Under the pieces are notes generated by a model. The model was not told the origin of the DNA and made no database searches. It worked only from the letters and a program-made list of their open reading frames with translations. A stretch of 10,378 nucleotides of DNA from Archangium sp. (GTDB lineage: Bacteria; Myxococcota; Myxococcia; Myxococcales; Myxococcaceae), in NCBI GenBank assembly GCA_016793585.1, contig JAEUJR010000303.1, forward strand, positions 1-10,378. Direction: 5' to 3'. The stretch's first letter is position 1. Every line of letters begins with the position of its first letter. Below, piece after piece: positions 6,994-10,378 of this stretch. A program made the position numbers and the translations under genes.

Positions 6994-7677
6994 ATGAGCA
7001 CCGACGCTTCCCCCGTGTTCCTCACCGTTCGCGGTCAGTACCTGCCCAGCACCCTCGAAGGTCTTCGCGTGTTGCACAACGACACGGCGGGTTCTCAGGC
7101 CGGCATCGCCGCGGCCCGCGCCCTCGGAGACCTGAGCCACAAGGTCTATGCCCCCGTCGTGATGCCGCAGTCGGGCGCGAAGGAGGGCGAGGTGCTCTTC
7201 ATGGACTGGTGGCAGGACCCGAAGGGCCTGATGCAGTTCTTCGCGAACGAGAACGTGCAGATGCAGGGCACGAAGCTGTTCAAGGGCCGCGACGCCACCG
7301 TGTGGATGCCGGCGAAGGGCGCCTTCACGTACAACCTGCCGGCCGCGATGAACCGCAACGAGCGCTACGTCGGCCTCATTCGGGGGCCCATCGCGTCGCC
7401 CGAGAAGGCGCTGAACATCTTCCGCGCGGCCGACGTGAAGGCGCAGCGCACCGCCCGCGCGCGTGGGCTGCTGTCGCACGAGCTGTTCATCAAGCTGAAC
7501 CCGCCTGGAGACTCGTCGCCGCTCGAGCTGCTGGGCGTCGACCTCTGGTGCGACGCGAAGGGCATGGGCGAGCACTACGGCGACCCGAACGAGATGAAGG
7601 CGCTCGAGGGTGCCTTCAGTGGAGCGCCGGTCGCGAGTGTCTGGGCGCAGGCGCCGGGCAACTGGTCGGAGTGGTGA
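6994..7677 (+). CDS. protein of two tandem ABM-like (dimeric alpha/beta-barrel) domains
   Basis: The product is 227 residues and looks like an internal duplication. Residues about 8-107 and 122-220 align with an offset of 112-113. Shared features are V-R-G or I-R-G (12-14, 129-131), L-S-H (47-49, 160-162), D-x-W-x-D-x-K-G (71-78, 183-190), F-x-G (96-98, 208-210) and V-W-x-x-A (103-107, 216-220). Each copy has the length and pattern of the antibiotic-biosynthesis-monooxygenase / EthD-like ferredoxin-fold superfamily. Members act as small cofactor-free oxygenases, heme-degrading enzymes or stress proteins, normally as dimers; a tandem copy may form one pseudo-dimeric barrel. Catalytic residues cannot be assigned, though His49 and His162 are equivalent in the two copies. 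The start is supported by GGAG at 6984-6987, six bases before the ATG. There is no signal peptide, so it is cytoplasmic. It is divergent from the LRR gene and converges on the WYL regulator, with stop codons 3 nt apart. The fold call is moderately sure; the reaction is unknown. Confidence 0.88.
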   Translation: MSTDASPVFLTVRGQYLPSTLEGLRVLHNDTAGSQAGIAAARALGDLSHKVYAPVVMPQSGAKEGEVLFMDWWQDPKGLMQFFANENVQMQGTKLFKGRDATVWMPAKGAFTYNLPAAMNRNERYVGLIRGPIASPEKALNIFRAADVKAQRTARARGLLSHELFIKLNPPGDSSPLELLGVDLWCDAKGMGEHYGDPNEMKALEGAFSGAPVASVWAQAPGNWSEW

Positions 7678-7694
7678 CGCTCACCCCATGAGCG
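7678..7694. terminator. possible small bidirectional hairpin at the ABM/WYL convergent junction
   Basis: The stem CGCTCA / TGAGCG with loop CCCCA straddles the end of the WYL gene and starts directly after the stop of the ABM-like gene. It is the only hairpin I see at this junction. The stem is short (6 bp) and no T-run follows in either direction, so termination here is uncertain. Confidence 0.25.
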
Positions 7695-8409
7695 GCTGCC
7701 ACTCGAAGCCGGGCTCGAGCAGCGCGTCGATGACGGTTCGGCGCGGCTCGAACGGCGTCGACGGCAGCCGGCGCAGCTTCGAGAGCCGGTCGATGCGGAA
7801 CATGCGCGGCGCGTGAGCATCGAGGTCGAACGCGAGCACGTACCAGAGCGGGCTCTGCACGAGCAGGCCGTGCGGCTCCACGCGACGTGACGAGGAGCGG
7901 CCTTCTCGCCCGCGGTAGTCGAAGGCCATCGCGGTGCGCGAGGTGAAGCACGTCTCGAACACCGCGAGCGCGTCGCGTGGCACCTCGCCGAGCGACTCGA
8001 GCATGCGCGCGGTGGGCGCCGGCCCGATGATGACGCGCCGACAGAGTGAGGTGAGCGCGCGGCTGCGGCTGCGGGGCAGGCTGGCGAGCAGCTTCGTGAG
8101 GGCGGTGGAGGCCGACGTGCTCCAGGGCAGCGTGCTGGTGCGTTGACTGAGCCTGGCCGAGAGCCACAACGAGACGACCTCTTCGAGCGAGAGGTGCACC
8201 GAGGTGATGCCGCGGTCGCCTTCGAGGCGCAGGCCCCCGCCGCGCCCCGATTCTCCGGTGATGGCGAGGCCCTGTTCGCGCAGCGTGGCGAGGTCGCGGC
8301 GAACGGTGCGCCCGCTGACCTTCAGTGTCTGAGCGAGCGTGTCGACGGTCGTCGTGTCGCTCGCGCGGAGCACCTCGGACAGTCGCATCAGGCGAAGGGC
8401 GCGGCTCAT
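7681..8409 (-). CDS. YafY-type HTH-WYL domain transcriptional regulator
   Basis: The product is 242 residues, a little short for the family but complete. Residues about 3-60 form a DeoR/HTH_11-type winged helix: LRLMRLSEVLRA, then TVDTLAQTLKVSGRTVRRDL as the helix-turn-helix, and a Gly-rich wing (GESGRGGGLRLEG). Residues about 148-212 are the WYL domain: F-D-Y-R-G-R-E-G, R-V-E-P-H-G-L-L, then P-L-W-Y-V-L-A-F-D (the W-Y-x motif, with Val for Leu) and R-M-F-R-I-D-R-L. WYL domains bind small ligands or nucleic acid and switch DNA binding; the ligand is unknown. The gene is divergent from the membrane-protein/DUF1801 pair across 61 bp, the usual layout for a regulator controlling itself and its neighbours. 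It converges on the ABM-like gene. The ATG at 8409 is used because the HTH begins within ten residues. Confidence in family is high; the target genes are inferred. Confidence 0.93.
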   Translation of the reverse strand: MSRALRLMRLSEVLRASDTTTVDTLAQTLKVSGRTVRRDLATLREQGLAITGESGRGGGLRLEGDRGITSVHLSLEEVVSLWLSARLSQRTSTLPWSTSASTALTKLLASLPRSRSRALTSLCRRVIIGPAPTARMLESLGEVPRDALAVFETCFTSRTAMAFDYRGREGRSSSRRVEPHGLLVQSPLWYVLAFDLDAHAPRMFRIDRLSKLRRLPSTPFEPRRTVIDALLEPGFEWQPLMG

Positions 8410-8431
8410 GTTCCGGAGTCTCGCATCAATG

Positions 8432-8444
8432 CGGACAGAATCCG
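8432..8444. promoter_or_regulatory. candidate operator CGGA-N5-TCCG between the WYL regulator and the membrane-protein gene
   Basis: The 61-bp divergent region holds the inverted repeat CGGACAGAATCCG, midway between the two starts (22 bp from the regulator ATG, 26 bp from the membrane-protein ATG). YafY/WYL regulators commonly bind such dyads next to their own gene. The arms are only 4 bp, so this is a suggestion based mainly on position. Confidence 0.25.
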
Positions 8445-8470
8445 TCAGGGTTGGGTCCTACGACTCACGA

Positions 8471-8791
8471 ATGCACAAGCTCGGGGTCGTGGCCGGTGTC
8501 GTCGCTGGCGTGATGGACGTGGTGCTCATCGCCGTCGCCGATGCGGCTGCCGGCGTGTGGGTGATGGCGCAGTCCTTTCTCTTCTGGGCGGTCGCGGGCT
8601 GGTTGGTGGTCGTGAGCCCATCGCGGCTCGGGCCGCTGCTCCACGGCGTGGCCGTCACGGTGCTGCTCAACCTGCCCTGGTACGTCGCGTTCGGTCCCGG
8701 CGCGGGCCACGTGGAGCACGTGCCACCGCTCATCGTCATGAGCATCGTGTTTGGGCTCGGCTTCGGCGTCGTGCGAAAGAAGGCGGCGTGA
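8471..8791 (+). CDS. small membrane protein with four predicted helices, unknown function
   Basis: The product is 106 residues and almost entirely hydrophobic. Four likely membrane segments are seen: residues about 4-24 (GVVAGVVAGVMDVVLIAVAD), 28-48 (WVMAQSFLFWAVAGWLVVV), 54-72 (GPLLHGVAVTVLLNLPWYVA) and 84-101 (LIVMSIVFGLGFGVV). A basic tail (V-R-K-K-A-A) follows. I do not recognise a family. The ATG at 8471 is preferred because it leads directly into the first helix. An in-frame ATG at 8429 would add 14 polar residues and has a CGGAG about 11 nt upstream, so it cannot be excluded. It is divergent from the WYL regulator. Its stop codon overlaps the GTG start of the next gene (GTGA at 8788-8791), so the two are probably translationally coupled and co-regulated. 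Confidence 0.75.
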   Translation: MHKLGVVAGVVAGVMDVVLIAVADAAAGVWVMAQSFLFWAVAGWLVVVSPSRLGPLLHGVAVTVLLNLPWYVAFGPGAGHVEHVPPLIVMSIVFGLGFGVVRKKAA

Positions 8792-9151
8792 AGCTGACGC
8801 CAGGGTCCATCGACGAGCTGCTCGCTCCGCACGGGCCGAAGGTCGTCGCCCTCGCGAACGCTGCGCGAGAACGCATCACGACGCTCGTGCCACATGCCGT
8901 GGAGCGCCTGCGCCCGGGCTGGGGCCTCATCGGCGCCGAAGTACTTCGCGTTCATCGTTCCCGTGAAAAACGGCGTTCGCATCGGCTTCGAGTGGGGCGT
9001 GCGGCTCGATGACCCTGCCGGTCTGCTCGAGGGGAACGGCTCACAGGTGCGCTTCGTCGCCATCACACGCGCATCGCAGCTCCGTCGTCGCGAGCTCGCT
9101 CGACTGATCAGCACTGCTGCGCTCGTTCCTCACCGCGCCGAGTCGCGCTGA
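8788..9151 (+). pseudogene. DUF1801 (YdhG-like) domain protein, interrupted by a frameshift
   Basis: A GTG start at 8788 overlaps the previous stop and has AAAGAAGG at 8776-8783 as ribosome binding site. The first frame gives V-K-L-T-P-G-S-I-D-E-L-L ... RLRPGWGLIGA and then becomes unlike a protein, ending at 9010-9012. The next frame, from about 8936, gives P-K-Y-F-A-F-I-V-P-V, then VRIGFEWGVRLDDPAGLLEG and N-G-S-Q-V-R-F-V, the C-terminal DUF1801 signature (F-x-x-G-x-x-L-x-D-P-x-G-L-L-E-G-x-G-x-x-x-R). Joined, they make a normal DUF1801 protein of about 120 residues. The break lies in CGGCGCC at 8931-8937. Loss of two bases from a GGCGCGCC run would explain it, reading I-G-A-P-K-Y before the loss. 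The domain has a small alpha/beta fold of unknown role, and the gene is often found beside regulators and small stress genes. Its last 22 bases overlap the end of the convergent TPR gene. It is either a recent pseudogene or a base-level assembly error. Confidence 0.75.
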
Positions 9152-10173
9152 CTCTCGAGCTGACGCGAGAGCCGGTCGAACTCCTCGGCATCATCCACCG
9201 CCAACTCGAGCTTCGCGTTGGAGAGCGTCTCGCGAGCCTGCTTCAACAGAGAAGCAGCGCCCTGCCAGTCGCGCCGCGCGAAGGCGATCGCCGCTCGATT
9301 GAACGAGGCCATCGCGACGTCGTAGGGGTCGTCGTCTCCGCTGAGCGCTGCACACTCCACGAAAGCCTGTTCGGCGCTGTCGACGTGGCCGAGCCGCAGC
9401 TCGACGTGCCCGAGGTTGTGCAGCTCGACCAGCACCATGCCCGCGTCTCCGATGCGCCGATTGAGCTCGAGGCTCTCGCGAAAGTGCTTCGCTGCCTCGT
9501 CGTCGAGGCCGAGCAGCCGGGTCGACTGCGCGAGCATGTGCAGCGGTGCCTGGCCGAACGCAGGGCCGAGGTTGCCGGCGAGCGCGTACGAGGCACGAGC
9601 ATGCTCGGCTGCACGGTCGGCGTGGTGCTCCGAGAGCTCGACGCGGCTGAGCCCGAGGCGTGCGAGCAGCTCGGCCTCGGCATCTCCGACGGCGCGAGCC
9701 GCCTCGAGCGCTGCAGTGCTTCGGGCCCGCGAGGCCATGAGGTCTCCCCGTCGAAACGCGAGCAACCCGTCGCCATACGACGCCAGCGCTCGCGCTCTCG
9801 TCGGCGTCGACGGCGTGCGGTCGAGCACGGAGCCGAGGAACGCTCGACCTCCCGCTTCGTCACGCGTGAGCACGAAGAGTCGCCAGGCGTTGGCCGCGAG
9901 CTCGAGCGCCGCCATCGTGTCGCCACTGGCGAGCAGCGTCTGGCTCGCTTGGGCGAAGTCGCCACGTTCAGCCGCCAGTTGCTCGACTGCGGCCGCTGGT
10001 CGCGAAACCGGGCGCCCCGAAGAAGTGGGGAACGACCACTGAAGCGCACGCGCCTGGGCGAGCCGATGCCGTGCTTCTGTCTCGTTCATGGAGCGCTCAC
10101 TTTTCGTGACGGCGCGAAGCGAACACGAGCTGATCAGCGCTGAGCTCAACAGCAGCAATCGGGCGGGTGACAT
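9130..10173 (-). CDS. TPR-repeat lipoprotein
   Basis: The product is 347 residues. It starts with MSPARLLLLSSALISSC, a short lipoprotein signal with lipobox I-S-S-C (Cys17), so it is likely anchored to a periplasmic membrane face. The rest is alpha-helical TPR: A-R-A-L-A-S-Y-G-D-G-L-L-A-F-R-R-G-D at about 127-144, S-R-A-R-S-T-A-A-L-E-A-A-R at 148-160, A-A-K-H-F-R-E-S-L-E-L-N at 227-238, L-H-N-L-G-H-V-E-L-R-L-G at 251-262 and F-N-R-A-A-I-A-F-A-R-R-D at 291-302. The spacing is that of the C-terminal repeats of MalT/AfsR-type ATPase regulators, but there is no ATPase or DNA-binding domain. It is probably a protein-protein interaction module; partner unknown. The ATG at 10173 is favoured by AGGAGG four bases upstream. 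An internal ATG at 10089 would remove the signal and has a poor site. The frame also stays open upstream to 10233 without a good site. It is convergent with, and overlaps by 22 bp, the DUF1801 gene. Confidence 0.88.
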   Translation of the reverse strand: MSPARLLLLSSALISSCSLRAVTKSERSMNETEARHRLAQARALQWSFPTSSGRPVSRPAAAVEQLAAERGDFAQASQTLLASGDTMAALELAANAWRLFVLTRDEAGGRAFLGSVLDRTPSTPTRARALASYGDGLLAFRRGDLMASRARSTAALEAARAVGDAEAELLARLGLSRVELSEHHADRAAEHARASYALAGNLGPAFGQAPLHMLAQSTRLLGLDDEAAKHFRESLELNRRIGDAGMVLVELHNLGHVELRLGHVDSAEQAFVECAALSGDDDPYDVAMASFNRAAIAFARRDWQGAASLLKQARETLSNAKLELAVDDAEEFDRLSRQLESQRDSAR

Positions 10174-10177
10174 GAGG

Positions 10178-10183
10178 CCTCCT
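10178..10183 (-). promoter_or_regulatory. strong ribosome binding site (AGGAGG) of the TPR lipoprotein gene
   Basis: A complete AGGAGG lies four bases before the ATG at 10173. It decides between that start, which includes the lipoprotein signal, and the alternative starts at 10233 and 10089. It is the best Shine-Dalgarno in the window. Confidence 0.85.
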
Positions 10184-10294
10184 GACTCGGAACGCTCCTC
10201 AGTTGAATGGCTCGCACCCTCGAGGGCACTCACAAATACCCGGCATTGCGACGTTCCTGCTCCAGTGCGGCAAAGCGCCTACACACTCCCACCA

Positions 10295-10311
10295 CTGGCA
10301 CGAATCCCGCA
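10295..10311 (+). promoter_or_regulatory. candidate sigma-54 (-24/-12) promoter pointing out of the window
   Basis: CTGGCACGAATCCCGCA matches the sigma-54 consensus YTGGCACG-N4-TTGCW at all eight positions of the -24 block and at the key GC of the -12 block, with CC instead of TT before it. The spacing GG-N10-GC is exact. Transcription would start near 10321-10324. An ATG at 10326 opens a frame to the window end but would be almost leaderless, so the real gene may start beyond the edge. The rest of 10174-10378 shows no gene I can support; several short frames exist on both strands but none is convincing. The match can be chance. Confidence 0.35.
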
Positions 10312-10378
10312 CAGGGCGGCGCTCCATGCGTCGTTCTGCCCGGTTTGCGAACCATTCTTCGAAGCTCCCGCTGAATCT

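Noticed and set aside
9152..9171. Hairpin CTCTCG / CGAGAG as terminator of the DUF1801 gene
   Set aside because: Only six base pairs, no T-run, and located inside the coding end of the opposing TPR gene.
10126..10139. Second copy of ACGAGCTGATCAGC, also present at 1004-1017, as a dispersed repeat
   Set aside because: Here it lies in the signal-peptide codons of the TPR lipoprotein and is explained by coding; 14 bp shared in GC-rich DNA is weak evidence.
9385..10143. 252-codon plus-strand frame opposite the TPR gene
   Set aside because: Arg/Glu-rich shadow with no motif; the minus strand has a signal peptide, TPRs and a perfect ribosome binding site.
10207..10378. Short open frames on both strands at the right edge (plus from 10207 and 10326; minus about 41 codons)
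   Set aside because: None has a ribosome binding site or recognisable sequence, and the region looks like upstream regulatory DNA.

Overview
The window is high-GC DNA with dense genes, strong GC bias at third codon positions and Leu-Glu-rich (CTCGAG) codon usage. The mix of genes (LRR and TPR proteins, small lipoproteins, a WYL regulator, a DUF3298 protein with an Ala/Thr/Pro/Lys-rich N-terminus, an S41 peptidase-like protein) suggests a member of the Myxococcota, probably the Myxococcales. That placement is an inference from style, because no rRNA or marker gene is present.

Layout: 1-454 (minus) is the 5' part of a CstA-type carbon-starvation transporter that runs off the left edge. Just upstream of it on the same strand is a small Cys-rich probable lipoprotein (483-920). 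A strong hairpin (959-997) and an 18-bp perfect palindrome (1008-1025) follow the end of a DUF3298/RsiV-like gene (1032-1919, minus). Divergent from that is a secreted S41-peptidase-like gene (2064-3517, plus) broken by a -1 frameshift. It abuts, stop codon to stop codon, a 1107-residue leucine-rich-repeat protein with two acidic tracts and a TPR-like C-terminal part (3518-6841, minus). Divergent from the LRR gene is a protein made of two duplicated ABM-like alpha/beta-barrel domains (6994-7677, plus). It converges on a YafY-type HTH-WYL regulator (7681-8409, minus). Divergent from the regulator is a two-gene unit: a four-helix membrane protein (8471-8791) and a DUF1801 protein (8788-9151). 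The second is coupled through a GTGA overlap but is also frameshifted. A TPR lipoprotein gene with a very good ribosome binding site (9130-10173, minus) follows. The right edge is an upstream region carrying a sigma-54-like promoter motif that points out of the window.

How the genes may work together: I see no single pathway. The clearest local unit is the WYL regulator with the divergent membrane-protein/DUF1801 pair, a typical autoregulated arrangement. The LRR protein and the two-domain ABM-like protein share a divergent intergenic region with a small dyad. Both frameshifts interrupt genes whose two halves still look well conserved, so recent inactivation and base-level assembly errors are both possible.

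I found no mobile element, CRISPR array, rRNA or tRNA. I do not see a clear new defence or biosynthetic system. The least conventional items are the LRR/acidic/TPR protein with its in-frame 15-bp repeat, the duplicated ABM-like protein and the signal-less DUF3298 protein.
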